Source of the DNA: Panorpa germanica | Taxonomy: Eukaryota > Arthropoda > Insecta > Mecoptera > Panorpidae | DNA length: 64,000 bases | NCBI GenBank assembly: GCA_963678705.1 | Contig: OY783204.1 | Location: 16,564,759 to 16,628,758, forward strand | Direction of reading: 5' to 3' | In this document: in pieces, positions 48,801 to 57,114 of the stretch | Layout of the letters: the number at the start of each line of letters is the position of its first letter | How positions within the stretch are numbered: the first letter of the stretch is position 1 | Made by a program: the position numbers and the translations under genes | The notes under the pieces: model-generated | Databases searched by the model: none | Told to the model about the DNA's origin: nothing | What the model saw: only the letters and a program-made list of their open reading frames with translations

Positions 48801-51800
48801 TATTTAATGATAAATAAGATAATTTTCAAATGTCTATCATTTGCACCAATTTATTTAATTGTTTGTTTTATTTTTATTGTAAGAATAAGTTACTTATTGT
48901 TGTTTCTGGCAAATTTCCATTATAATGAAATATTGGAAAATTTATTTATTTTAATATTACCTAGCTTGACTAGATATATGATGAAATTAGGAATATTGTA
49001 TCTAAGGAGAAGAAACATTAGGGAATCTTATGAGATTAGGGATTGTGTCCGCAAAGGTAAAGCAGATTCTAAGAGACATGAATGTTGTATTTATTTATTT
49101 TGGACAAGTCGTGAAATTTATTTAGTAACCATCGTTAGTGCCAAAAATGTGACGATCAGAAAGAAACACATGAAAAATGCACATAATAATAAGTCTTCAA
49201 ATATCAGAAAGTAAGACAAAACTTTTTATTAAGAAAGAGAACATTTTTGTTTTAGTCACTGATAAGAACTTAATATAAACAGACGTGTGATAAAATAATG
49301 AAAGAATACTATAATAAATTCACAAGGTTGCTGCACTCATAGTTATCGCAATAGTTAGTTAACTTGAAACGAACTACAAATATCGGCAAATTCAGTTTCT
49401 GCTACTAGGTCAGCATAACGATTTACTATTATTTCTCTTTAAGCTAACAATCGGCCTTAGGAGTAATACAACATATTAAGTTTATTGTGTGAAAATTTGA
49501 AGTCGATTGGAGTAAAACAGTCGGAGATATAGAGTTTTAAATCTTCACCTCTCTGGTCTCGTTTCGTCTTTCTTTGAACCCTTTAAACGCGTTTTTCTCA
49601 CACCTATGATCCTTTTGAAATTTTGCACACTTTTTCTTTACATAAATGCCGAGGTAATGCTGTCGAGTTAACGTATTTTAAAATAACAAAGTATCTGACT
49701 TTTTTCACGAAAAATCGGTATTTTGAGTTGTAAGAGTGTTGAAAAAAATTGAAAAATAAATGAAAAAAAAAACTCGACACGATTCCTGCATAAACTTATC
49801 AACTAATGAAATCATTTTGGTTTTTTAATTTCAGATAAAATTCTTCATTTCATGATATTTATTTATGAAATTTTTTCAAAGCATTCTTTAAATGTTATTA
49901 GTAGTAATCATAGAAATAATTACATATTAACTGTGTCGTCCGAAAACATTATCGAAAATATGCTTTTTTGTATCGATTTGATCTTACTTAATATCTGACT
50001 ATACTTTTTACTCCGATTGTTAGTAGTGAACCATAACTGTTCCACAACCTCCATTTCAAAATTTTAAGTTCATCTATTAATAAATATTGCAATAAACCTC
50101 ATTCCTACAGCGCATTAATCAACGAAATGAAATATTTTCAATATTTAAAAAATAAATGGCAATTATTTCTTAATTGCTTTCTGTATAGAAATGTATGTAC
50201 AGTACATGTATAAAATGACAATATCATCCAAAAAATATATTTCCTGCGCACGTAATGCGGGGGCAGGAGTAGCAACGCGGGGGACGTACGAGGAGAGGGG
50301 GGAGGGTTTCATGCTGTTGCATACGACAGCTGTACTATTTTTTAAACTCTAAATTTAAAAAGAGTCGGACAAATTACCTCTACGACATTGAGTTTAAAAC
50401 TAACAATTTTAGTTATGTTACGTCTGCATACGTGGATTCGTTGATTCGTTGATCAGAAAGAAAAAGGGGAAGTGAGTGAAAAATGAGAGGAATGCAAACA
50501 GATTCAGAATGCAATAGACGAAAATCTCATCATTCTTTGTCAACTGACAAATTTCAAATGTAGGATCGATGTATAATAATTTGAAATATTGCTTTTTATC
50601 ATAATTACATTTTCTTTTGTAAAATACATAAAGATGCCAATTTTTTTTTTGTAACTTAGAAATCGTTTAGCCTTCAAGGTCATTTAGATAACCGAAATAT
50701 GTACGTTGTGTATAATTACATAGCAAGCAAATATAATGAAATTAAAATTACAGTGTTATTAATTAATTAGCTAGCATACACAATCAAACACATTTAGTGT
50801 TTTGATTATGTATTTTGAATACACCAAAACGAATAGAAAACTAATTCAAAATCGGCAGAAATTGTGCCTCAAAAAATTAATTAAATTCATTTTGACAGTA
50901 CTGTAGGTCAGTCTTATACAGGGTGTCCCAGAAATCGACGTCAAGCATGAAGTGGGTCATAGGCAAAGTCATAACAGTTATCAAAAAAATATTTAAAAAA
51001 ATTTAAGTTGAATATTTTAAAAATTACTGGCATTTTAAAAAAATCGAGAAAATCTGCACCCTGTGACAGTCTTTTCACTCCTGTTGCTACAATCTTAACT
51101 TAAAAAAAAAAAATTTTGTTATGTGATCCTGAATAATGTTTCTGTAAACTCTTGCTTAAAATGTAGAGCCAACTGCTTGGAAGAAATTGTCACTTTTTGT
51201 CCAACCAAATATTCAAGATTAATTCTTCGCCCAACTTTGAATGACTATACCGAAAAAAAAATGAACTATGCGAGTTTGACAAGTAACATTAAAAGTTGGC
51301 GCATTTCATAAGGATTCCAAAATGGTATGACACTTGCTAGATTCTTTCTTAAATTTTGGACAATTTCTTCTTTTGCAAAGTAACCCAGATTTGGAGCAAT
51401 TTTTCTTACTAACTTAAAAATGATTATAGTGTACTCAATGCTTTGCTAAAGGCCGTAACTTTATGTAACTTTAAGTTTGAGTGAGTCCGAGAGAGTCGTT
51501 TTACAAAGTGTGAGCGAGACAGATAGTGACGCTAACGTAACGCAGGCGGCGAGAGTCGTTTTACGAAGTGTGAACGAGGCAGGTCGTTTTATGATCTTCT
51601 TTTATGGTTTCTGGGACACCCTGTATATAATCACTTCGATATAAATTAGTTCAGATCTGTATTTAGTGTACAAGACTAGCTATAATATAGGTAAGTTTGC
51701 TTACTTCATTTTTATTACTTAGAAATACATTCAAATAACATAGGCATGTAAATATTCTCAGTAAAGGCTTATCAAACGACTGATAACCAATCAGGAGACG

Positions 51801-52878
51801 GTAGATAAGACTTCAGATAATTCTGTACGACCGTGAATTTAGAAGAAATATTTCGCGTTGTGGAATTCTTAAGATGTATAAAAGTGAAGTTTGATAGCTT
51901 ACCTTCTTCCGGGGTCAGATTGGACAGCACATTCGGTAAGGACTCCGCCCTTGCCACTGGAGGCGTGACAAGAGGTTCCGTGGACTCCGAGTAAGTGCTC
52001 CGGGGCCTCGTTCTCACGGCACTAACACTCCCGGCCCCACTGGGACCCACCGTTATATGCAACCGGCTCTGGAAACCTTGCCGCGCATCATACGAACTTG
52101 TGGAGTACGACAAACTAGGTCCAGCCTGAATGTCTATGGGGGATTGGGGTGAACTGGTGGGGGTTCTAAGAGTCAGGTTAACAGAAGTGAAACTCCTGGG
52201 ACTTTGAACTTCACGACTCCAGGCAGGCTCAGGTTGCATGTTCAGTGCAGAGGTGTGCCTGGGAGGTCGTGAAGGGGATACAAGACCTACAGAACAGTTA
52301 ACATTTAGAGATACATTTACAGGAAATTGTTCTTCTTTGGGGGGAGGTGGAGCATGCCGCACCGGCCTCCTGGGCGGTGTACCCGTGTAAGCATCCGGCG
52401 CGGCAAACTGTAACGTCGTAGGTCTTTGTGGAGGAGGTCCCTTCCGTTTAGGAGGAAGACCTTTTGCACTTTTGTTTTCATTTTCACTTTCACTAAAATT
52501 TGCATTGTCACTATCACTATTACACTTTGTGAATTGTACTTGTTCTTGATCTTTCACGTTTTTGAATGAAACCGCACCATCTCCGGAGGGTCTCCTGGAG
52601 GCGGCATTGCAGCTACCACTGGGCGATGGGGGAGGAGGAGCGCGCCGTAGCGCTTGAGCTGGATATGCGGCTTGTGTCATACCTCGGGTCGCCTCCTGGA
52701 GCGTTGCCGTGCAGCGAGGACGATCGTGGCAATGTGCGGAAATACAGTCGGAGACGACGTGGTCTGGTAAGGCTGGGAACTCTTGCTTGAGTTCATGGAA
52801 TAACTGCATGATGGAGATGTTGGTGCAAGCGCACTCAGAGGGTGCTTCTTGGCACGCGGCGTGGCTGGGCGCCGCCAT
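24791..52878 (-). CDS. TAB2: TAK1-binding adaptor TAB2/TAB3 orthologue (five exons)
   Basis: Joined exons 52878-51903, 26672-26448, 26370-26167, 24942-24889 and 24816-24791 give 494 residues; every intron is phase 1. Residues 21-65 form a CUE domain ([13 protein letters not shown]...LQEATR). A long Ser/Pro-rich linker with PPPP motifs follows, then a coiled coil (about 327-385, [20 protein letters not shown]). The C-terminal NZF zinc finger has C444, C447, C458 and C461, with T448-F449 and Q460, which in mammalian TAB2 read K63-linked ubiquitin. TAB2/3 bridges polyubiquitin to the kinase TAK1 in IMD/NF-kB and JNK signalling in the cytoplasm. The protein is shorter than human TAB2 (693). A reading through the exon 3 donor gives another C-terminus ending at 25997. 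Missing small exons in the 25-kb intron cannot be excluded. Confidence 0.93.
24889..24942 (-). CDS. TAB2: TAB2 exon 4 (54 bases)
   Basis: Encodes [17 protein letters not shown] between a TTATTTCCAG acceptor and an ACA/GTAAGT donor, phase 1 at both ends like all other introns of this gene. It is too short to stand out as an open frame. Confidence 0.7.
24953..25990. other. TAB2 intron 4 or 3' UTR of the long form; no other gene seen
   Basis: Very AT-rich with several possible AATAAA signals on the minus strand. No open frame or exon with good splice sites was found. Confidence 0.5.
25997..26370 (-). CDS. TAB2: TAB2 exon 3 with NZF finger; longest form
   Basis: Starts after GTTAACAG/TA. Encodes the proline-rich [16 protein letters not shown], then the NZF finger. 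It may be cut at the internal donor TTAG/GTACCG (26167) and spliced to exon 4. If not, it reads on through a Thr/Asn/Ser-rich tail (GNNNNNTTT...SVSSV) to TAA at 25997. Both forms retain the whole zinc finger. Which form predominates cannot be told from DNA. Confidence 0.85.
26448..26672 (-). CDS. TAB2: TAB2 exon 2 (coiled coil)
   Basis: Begins after AATTGCAG/CC and ends CCCCAG/GTACAA. Encodes residues 326-401, a charged helix with heptad-like spacing ([39 protein letters not shown]), the region that in TAB2/3 precedes the NZF and binds TAK1. Confidence 0.9.
26771..26870 (+). repeat. Tc1/mariner-type terminal fragment
   Basis: AGGGTCTTTCAATAAGAGTG resembles the terminus of the element at 8642-9897. 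No partner end or coding sequence was seen. Confidence 0.35.
27050..27290 (-). repeat. tRNA-derived SINE with head
   Basis: On the minus strand the tRNA-like head reads GGCAGAGCGCCCGAGAGC (A-box region) and GTTCGAGTTCAATTC (B-box), followed by the family body and an AACGTTAAATTAAATT-type end, as in the copy at 19237. Confidence 0.75.
27442..28445 (+). mobile_element. mariner-type element with degenerate transposase
   Basis: The left end GCCTAGGTCGCACAACG and right end GCAGTGGGACCTAGGC are inverted repeats of about 14 bases, followed by AATAATTCCG-type sequence on both sides. Plus-strand scraps match mariner transposase in order: ENVEDDEHP (27870), a helix-turn-helix block VTQILHEN (28007), and near the end [11 protein letters not shown] and RGGMYI (28210-28310). 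Frames shift repeatedly and the catalytic core is missing, so it is dead. Confidence 0.65.
28446..30460. other. TAB2 intron 1, no feature recognised
   Basis: AT-rich single-copy-looking sequence with no open frame above about 76 codons and no repeat shared with the rest of the window that I could see. Confidence 0.5.
30462..31232. mobile_element. fold-back element with 300-base inverted arms (family E, copy 1)
   Basis: Begins CAGGGTGTCCCAAAATTC and ends with its complement, each flanked by TA. The arms (about 30462-30760 and 30930-31232) are nearly perfect complements, including ACTCCCAGAATGCTAGTAG and its complement, around a short central spacer. No protein is encoded. A related element is at 50919-51623. 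Confidence 0.85.
31290..31870 (-). pseudogene. non-LTR retrotransposon fragment, RNase H and C-terminus
   Basis: Minus-strand frames give [20 protein letters not shown] (an RNase H block, usually GxxGNExADxLAK) at about 31790-31735, and [20 protein letters not shown] (the CxxC...HxxxxC block after RNase H in I- or Jockey-type LINEs) at about 31490-31430. Frameshifts separate them. The rest of the reverse transcriptase is absent. Confidence 0.7.
32248..33002. mobile_element. TTAA-flanked MITE family B, copy 3
   Basis: TTAA-GGAGGTACAGGACGT at the left and ACGTCCTATACCTCC-TTAA at the right. About 755 bases, close in length and order to the copy at 10740. Confidence 0.8.
33530..34010 (+). pseudogene. 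LINE C-terminal remnant, purine-rich
   Basis: The plus strand is strongly purine-rich, as in the LINE fragments at 44970 and 46960, and scraps such as KWGIEED (33690) and AYQFRMDNE (33810) resemble the segment before the terminal zinc knuckle of the same LINE type. It is heavily frameshifted. Confidence 0.4.
34395..34578 (-). repeat. tRNA-derived SINE with intact B-box
   Basis: On the minus strand: GGCGAGAGCATTGATGC, then GGGTTCGATCCCGGACCG (B-box), then the family's TTTTCTGGGTGTGGTTGTT. The 3' body is more diverged than at 19237. Confidence 0.75.
34640..35115. mobile_element. MITE family A, diverged copy lacking termini
   Basis: Contains TTTCTATAAAACTGAAC, GGACCTCAAATGTCCAATT and, at the right, AATTGACCACTAAAAATT, in the family order. 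The terminal GGGCTTGTGTCC is lost on both sides. Confidence 0.6.
35867..36530 (-). mobile_element. PIF/Harbinger element with MADF remnant, copy 2
   Basis: The left border is TTA-GGCTGGTTTCACACAGC. On the minus strand about 36290-36200 encodes [27 protein letters not shown], the same MADF segment as at 4297, with TAG in place of the tryptophan codon. The right border is replaced by a small MITE at 36531. Confidence 0.65.
36531..36744. mobile_element. small PIF/Harbinger MITE nested in the larger element
   Basis: Ends GGCTGGGTTCACACAGC and a complementary CGTATAAACCCAGCC, each bordered by TTA. Its terminal 100 bases repeat those of the larger family, so it is an internal deletion form. Confidence 0.65.
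37020..38240. other. TAB2 intron 1; MITE A scraps, no gene
   Basis: Pieces of MITE A (about 37490-37575 and 37870-38010) are visible. A 68-codon plus-strand frame at 37089 has no recognisable domain. Confidence 0.45.
38241..38520. repeat. MITE family C, copy 2
   Basis: Ends ACATAGAGGTATAAGAATAG and CTATTCTTATATCTCTATGT. Same GAGA/TCTC-rich interior and TAGCCGA...TCGGCTA core as the copy at 7862. Confidence 0.75.
39304..39832. mobile_element. MITE family A, ordinary reference copy
   Basis: Begins ATGGGCTTGTGTCCTATG and ends GGATACAAGACCATT. It carries the left arm and right arm in the normal order and serves as the undisturbed comparison for the Helitron insertions. Confidence 0.85.
39838..39965 (+). 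repeat. tRNA-derived SINE, strongly diverged
   Basis: CAGATCCACGGACCAGATA, then TGAGCGGCAACAGGACTGT and CCGACTTTAATTAAAATAA follow the order of the SINE at 19237 with many changes. It directly abuts the MITE A copy. Confidence 0.4.
40150..40390 (-). other. GC-richer exon-like island
   Basis: In otherwise AT-rich DNA, 40190-40320 is GC-rich. The minus strand has acceptor-like TATGTTCAG followed by an open frame with a hydrophobic run then [12 protein letters not shown], resembling a signal-peptide end and the start of a secreted protein. No good donor or start codon was found. Possibly a lost gene's exon; not called as a gene. Confidence 0.25.
40440..41240. other. TAB2 intron 1, no feature recognised
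   Basis: AT-rich, no long open frames and no repeat shared within the window. Confidence 0.5.
41260..41625. repeat. MITE family F, partial copy
   Basis: Shares AAGCGACGGCGAATTCG, AAATCGGCGGCTTGG and, inverted, AATTCGCTTAAATACCC and TCGGATAGGTAAAGC with the complete copy at 42820-43489. The terminal repeats are lost. Confidence 0.55.
42820..43489. mobile_element. MITE family F, TTA-flanked (PIF/Harbinger-like)
   Basis: Terminal repeats GGCCTGTCTCAGTATGG and CCATACTGAGACAGGCC are perfect complements, each flanked by TTA. A subterminal ACCGTATTTAAGCGA repeat is also inverted. About 670 bases, no transposase. The TTA target points to PIF/Harbinger. Confidence 0.8.
43500..44950. other. TAB2 intron 1, no feature recognised
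   Basis: AT-rich with no open frame above 60 codons that has any motif. Confidence 0.5.
44970..45345 (+). pseudogene. LINE 3' end with terminal zinc knuckle
   Basis: The frame from about 45000 to 45243 encodes [20 protein letters not shown], then [18 protein letters not shown] (a CxxC-H-C knuckle) and [11 protein letters not shown], the C-terminus typical of a non-LTR reverse transcriptase polyprotein. A short 3' UTR ending in AATAAACAATAAACAACAA follows, like a simple-repeat tail. 5'-truncated, as usual for LINEs. Confidence 0.75.
46371..46941 (+). mobile_element. Helitron family 1, internally deleted copy
   Basis: The 5' end is A/TCTTATATTATAATGTCC, as in the other copies. The 3' end is GGGGGTAAACTCTAG, followed by C. 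Part of the 5' body and the 3' hairpin arm are deleted. Confidence 0.75.
46960..47660 (+). pseudogene. LINE reverse-transcriptase C-terminal region
   Basis: A purine-rich strand encodes [29 protein letters not shown], then [13 protein letters not shown] and [16 protein letters not shown], the region between the polymerase domain and the terminal knuckle in the same LINE type as at 44970. Stops and frameshifts are present. Long open frames on the opposite strand here are only shadows of this low-pyrimidine strand. Confidence 0.6.
47665..48800. other. TAB2 intron 1, no feature recognised
   Basis: AT-rich, no repeat shared with the rest of the window and no coding pattern. Confidence 0.45.
48807..49214 (+). 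CDS. orphan open reading frame, doubtful
   Basis: An ATG-initiated frame of 135 codons runs through AT-rich DNA inside the TAB2 intron, on the opposite strand. Residues 5-55 are hydrophobic (two possible membrane segments), the rest is basic ([26 protein letters not shown]). No domain was recognised and there is no sign of a promoter. A chance frame in AT-rich DNA is the more likely reading. Confidence 0.2.
   Translation: MINKIIFKCLSFAPIYLIVCFIFIVRISYLLLFLANFHYNEILENLFILILPSLTRYMMKLGILYLRRRNIRESYEIRDCVRKGKADSKRHECCIYLFWTSREIYLVTIVSAKNVTIRKKHMKNAHNNKSSNIRK
49215..50917. other. TAB2 intron 1; G-rich tract near 50257-50307
   Basis: Mostly AT-rich without features. At 50257-50307 four runs of G (5, 5, 6 and 3 long) occur within about 50 bases. 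No gene is seen. Confidence 0.45.
50919..51623. mobile_element. family E element, copy 2
   Basis: Ends CAGGGTGTCCCAGAAA and TTTCTGGGACACCCTG, TA-flanked. It shares an interior block (AGGATTCCAAAATGGTAT) with the fold-back element at 30462 but its arms are inverted only at the very ends, so it represents the less palindromic form. Confidence 0.75.
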
Positions 52879-52907
52879 GCCATGCCATCATCCCGAGGGG
52901 GCCAACA
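51903..52907 (-). CDS. TAB2: TAB2 first coding exon (CUE domain and linker)
   Basis: An acceptor TTTTCTTTTTTGACAG precedes 52907, so a 5' non-coding exon must lie upstream. The coding frame starts at ATG 52878, because the same frame has a TGA just upstream. It encodes 325 residues to the donor GAAGAAG/GTAAGC. Three further ATGs at 52891, 52888 and 52883 precede the start in other frames. Confidence 0.9.
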
Positions 52908-53140
52908 CTGTCAAAAAAGAAAACTGTTAAACTCAAAATATATTGCACAAGTCACATGATATACGGGGAACCCTATCATTCAAACGCCCACATTGAAATG
53001 GTGCGACGTAATGGTCGAGTAAATACAGTAAAACACGCAGCTAGGAGATATCGCCCAGCCTAGAGGTGATAAGACAGCTGATAACAATACAAACATCACA
53101 TGTGCTCTATGCCTGATGCCCGGCACGAAACAATTATCAA

Positions 53141-53175
53141 ATACACACACACATACACACTCACACAAACACACT
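53141..53175. repeat. CA-rich microsatellite
   Basis: Imperfect (CA)n with T interruptions, upstream of TAB2. Confidence 0.7.
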
Positions 53176-53279
53176 AAGCCAGCGCAATAAAAATTATACT
53201 TATAATAAAAATAGATGGAAAACAAACAACGATCCAAATAACTAGCATCGTTTTATAAATTGTCAATGACAAAAATATT

Positions 53280-53410
53280 GATAGCAACAAGAGTATTTAG
53301 GAGCCACGAAACGGCGGCTCACGGCAACTCACAGCGACAGCAGCGCATGTTTGTTTAGGAATTAGAAGCCGTCAAACAAAAATTCGCAGTCTGCACACAA
53401 AAATGTTAAT
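53280..53410 (-). promoter_or_regulatory. possible TAB2 5' leader exon or promoter island
   Basis: A GC-richer patch (AAACGGCGGCTCACGGCAAC, CGACAGCAGCGCATG) stands out from the AT-rich surroundings, 400 bases upstream of the exon that begins at 52907. The minus strand holds GTGAGT-type donors. The role is a guess from position; a second GC-richer patch lies at 56520-57000. Confidence 0.3.
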
Positions 53411-53696
53411 CCCTAATGTTGGGCTTGTGCTATCTTCGTTTTGAGTTATTTATTATATCGTAATGAATTAATTAGTAAGCAAAAATGTAGAAAAATGATG
53501 ATATATGATCGACGTAATGCTAAAATGTTTTTATTCAATTTTATCTGTTGAAAATGTCTGCTTTGAAGAAATTTAGTACTCTCTTAAACATGTTCCAATA
53601 AAGGCCTTAAAACAAACTGCAATTGGATAGCGTCCAATTTATTTGTATTGAAATTTTCAAACTTTCTTAAGACTTATTTTGTACCTTGCTTTTTAA

Positions 53697-54320
53697 ATGG
53701 GCTTGTGTCCTCTGTCTTAATTTCTATAAAAGTGTACTATATATTGATAAAGTGGGTTACTAGAACCTCAAATGTCCAATTATTTTTAATAACTCCTTAT
53801 ATGTTAGGAGATATTAACAATTAAAAAAGTAATTTTGTCTCTTTAATTATTAAAGGGATTCAACGTTGTACACATTCCAAATGCATGTGACATCACAACC
53901 GCTGCCAACCTTACAGCTCATAAATCTCTGCTATATGTATTTATATATCAAAATATCAAATATTATTTACAGCTATTTCGAGAAACAATAAAATTTCAAT
54001 ATTATGTCTGCCGTAACAGGGTTAAATAAAATTAAACTTATAATTCTTTCACGTGACTTGATTATTTCGACTACCAACAGCTACAAAACATTACCACAGC
54101 ACTGACCTACTCAACAAATAACTGACGTTAAAATGCATTTCACGTCATACAAATGGCCGACCATTTCTAACGCTAAAACTACAATTCAAACTTTTAATTG
54201 CTATATCTCCGTCAACATTTCGATATTTATTAAAATAGACACGCCAATATACATTTGTAAACATCAATTTCAATCAACAATTGAAAAATCGACCACTAAA
54301 AAATGAGGACACAAGCCCAT
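53697..54320. mobile_element. MITE family A, complete reference copy
   Basis: Begins ATGGGCTTGTGTCCTC and ends GGACACAAGCCCAT, 14-base terminal repeats. The longest undisturbed copy, containing the left-arm block (TATATTGATAAAGTGGG, CTGCTATATGTATTTAT) and right-arm block (GCGCTAAAACT-like, CGACCACTAAAAAATG). Confidence 0.9.
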
Positions 54321-54639
54321 TCTTTACCTAATCAAAAATTAACAGAGGAGTATCATATGTGGGAATGTAATTTTAAAATGGTTTTTAAGTTAGATTAGGA
54401 AACATTGTTAGTGTTAGTCATAACACAACACTATATTTTGAACTTTTAAGGTCAGGAATTATATACATGTAGCCACATTCCCAAATGTCGATATGTCGCC
54501 ATTTATATCCCGATAAAACCATAAATATCGACACTTTAACCACAAAATGACAATTTAATATAAATAATCTTTTGTGTCATATTTCATTATCAAAAAGATA
54601 TGTGTTATAGGAAATGGAATATTTATGGGGATAATTATG

Positions 54640-55335
54640 CGACTGCAGAAACTAAGGTTGTCCTCACATTGGAACAGACTACTTGCGACATCTTTCAGTT
54701 GTGTGAACTAGATTTCTTTCACACTAAACTTTTGAATAAGTTAACATACCACTAAACTGTAGGTATTAACAGAACATCTTACATATCTGTCTCGCTCTCC
54801 TCTCACCGATCCGCTGGCTATGAAATCGTAAACATAAAGAAGACCGCCATCGTTCTAGACACAATTGCATCTATCCCAGAAAGTTGGAAAAATACGAAGT
54901 GATAACTAATAATACTCTTACTTATGCTATATTTTTAAATTCTAGATATTATTTTAATGAAACAAAAATGTTTCGATACGAAGTCGGAACATCGGAAGAA
55001 ATTACGGCTTTGAATGTAATCTCGAACAAAAGGGTGGAGTACCTACTCAGTCTTCAGTATAATCTCAGAAAATAAAACAAATAATTGAAAATGGTGTTTA
55101 ATGGACAAATGAAATAGAGCTGAACAATAGACCCTTGTTAAATAACTGAGTTTTATTACTTTTTTTTGTAAATATTTTTTTTTCTAAAGCAGGTTGAAGG
55201 AATATGTTCGAAATATGATTCGTTCGAAGTTGCATGTCACACTAGTGTCGCACAGAGACATGTTGTACAACTTCTTACAACAAATGTTGGATGCCGCATG
55301 TTTAAGTCGCACGTATGTGTACGGGTCTTAAGAAA
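54640..55335. repeat. dispersed repeat, copy 2, with a short open frame
   Basis: Bases 55125-55335 repeat the sequence at 17085-17345. The adjoining 63-codon plus-strand frame (54884-55075) may belong to the same element, but it shows no transposase motif. Confidence 0.45.
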
Positions 55336-55339
55336 TACA

Positions 55340-57110
55340 GACTTCTTTGATACAGTGGTGTATTGCTAAACAAAAACCAAAAACTTTCTTTAATGATAAA
55401 GTGAGCTAATGCGACTACAACACATTGAAAAAAGCACAAGTCGCAAGCAAGCGTGAAGTGGGAGAGGCCCTAATACTCGTGTCGATCTATTATATTTATT
55501 GGTATATTGGATGACACAAAAATATGAAACTAAACAAAAAGTGGTTGGGAAGAATCAGATACCACAAACCATTGGTACCACATTATATATATTTTTTCAA
55601 TTACTTCGGAGAAAAACTCGAAAAAAGCATCAAGTTTGACATGGTCTATTGTCCAAAAGTTGACGATTTTGTCGCTTAATTTGTATTATTCATTTGACGA
55701 TTTATTAATACGAAATATATTTCACTGCATGAAGTATTATTAAGGAGGGTATTGATCGGGATCGAGGAACTGGAACTCGGGCACTCATGTATCTATGGTA
55801 ACATTTCTAATCGGGTATAATCTAATTTAAATAGCACCTCTATTAGTGGAAAAGTTATTAGCTCAAGAAGATTCTTAAGATGCATTTTACCTTACATTTA
55901 TGTAATATTTTACTTAAAATAAATCTAGTAATATTTAATCTAAATATACAAAATTCATACCTCTTTAATCCTTGAAGAGAAATTCTAAAGAAGTTTTATG
56001 ATTATGTTATTTACTTTTTAAAAAGCAGTAAAATAGGTCATTATATGTTATAAATCTGAATCTTGCTTGTGTTAAAAAGTTTTTAAAAATAGTGCGCCTC
56101 TTAAATTAATGAAATTAATCATTAAGGGAATACAATTCAATAAATAAATATCGAAATTTATTCATATGCCTATCAAGAAGTACAAGAAAGTGCAAAAACT
56201 GTTAAATGAAATGTGAATTAGTTCACATAAAATAAATTCTTTGACGTTAACACTTTCCTGCTTCATTTGGTTTGTTAATTTATGTTAGTTATTCTTAATA
56301 AACACTATGTTAACATTGATTTTGGTTTTTATATATTTACGTACAACATTTTTGTAGGATTTTTTTCAAGTTCAAATCAAATATTTTATCAGTATATTAA
56401 AACACTTCAGAATTTAAACTAAAAAATATATCACACTTGAAACATATATCACAAAACAATTAACTAGGAAAATATAGATTATAAATTAGCAGAAAATGAT
56501 TGTCAGTAAATCCCCGACGGCTTATCTATGTAATCCTCGGACCCGTCGTCGCGCGTGTTGTAGGGCACTAAATCACAATAACCACAAATTCAGCTGACAT
56601 TATTCACATTCACACTATTTGTTTAAATTTCTTGTTTTCCATTATTTTTAAAATGAATATCAATTTGTATTTTATTTAGTTGACTAATGTACAATATGTC
56701 TGTACGATATGTTATTCTACTGCTGCCATGCACAGTATTGTGCTCGTACTGAACCATCTACTCGCATCACACAAGTGATAACATTTTTATTTATCTTGTA
56801 GAGCGGCAGAGTAAGCACGTTATCCACGTTATTTGTCTATTAGTCTATCATTTATATGTTCTTGTGTTTATTTCACTCCTGATCATGTAGTGACGTACAA
56901 GCAACCGACCACCGGCTACCACGCTACCACTCTACCAGCCCGCGACGTCCGAAGCTTCCCGAGAATCAAAACACTTGCTGTCAGGGCTGCACAACATTAA
57001 ACGCACGTTCAAAACAAAAGAAAATCGAAATGGTAACTGTAACACTTTGTAAAACAGTGTTTCAAAAACTTTAAACATCATTTTCTTTAATAATAATAAT
57101 AGTGTTTGTA
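55340..57110. other. upstream of TAB2; AT-rich with a GC-richer patch
   Basis: No coding pattern. A patch at about 56520-57000 has CpG-containing words (CGTCGTCGCGCGTG, CCGCGACGTCCGAAG) and could be a promoter region, for example for the missing TAB2 leader exon. Confidence 0.35.
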
Positions 57111-57114
57111 GTGT

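Noticed and set aside
52566..53063. Plus-strand frames of 73-74 codons opposite TAB2 exon 1
   Set aside because: They mirror the GC-rich coding exon on the minus strand.
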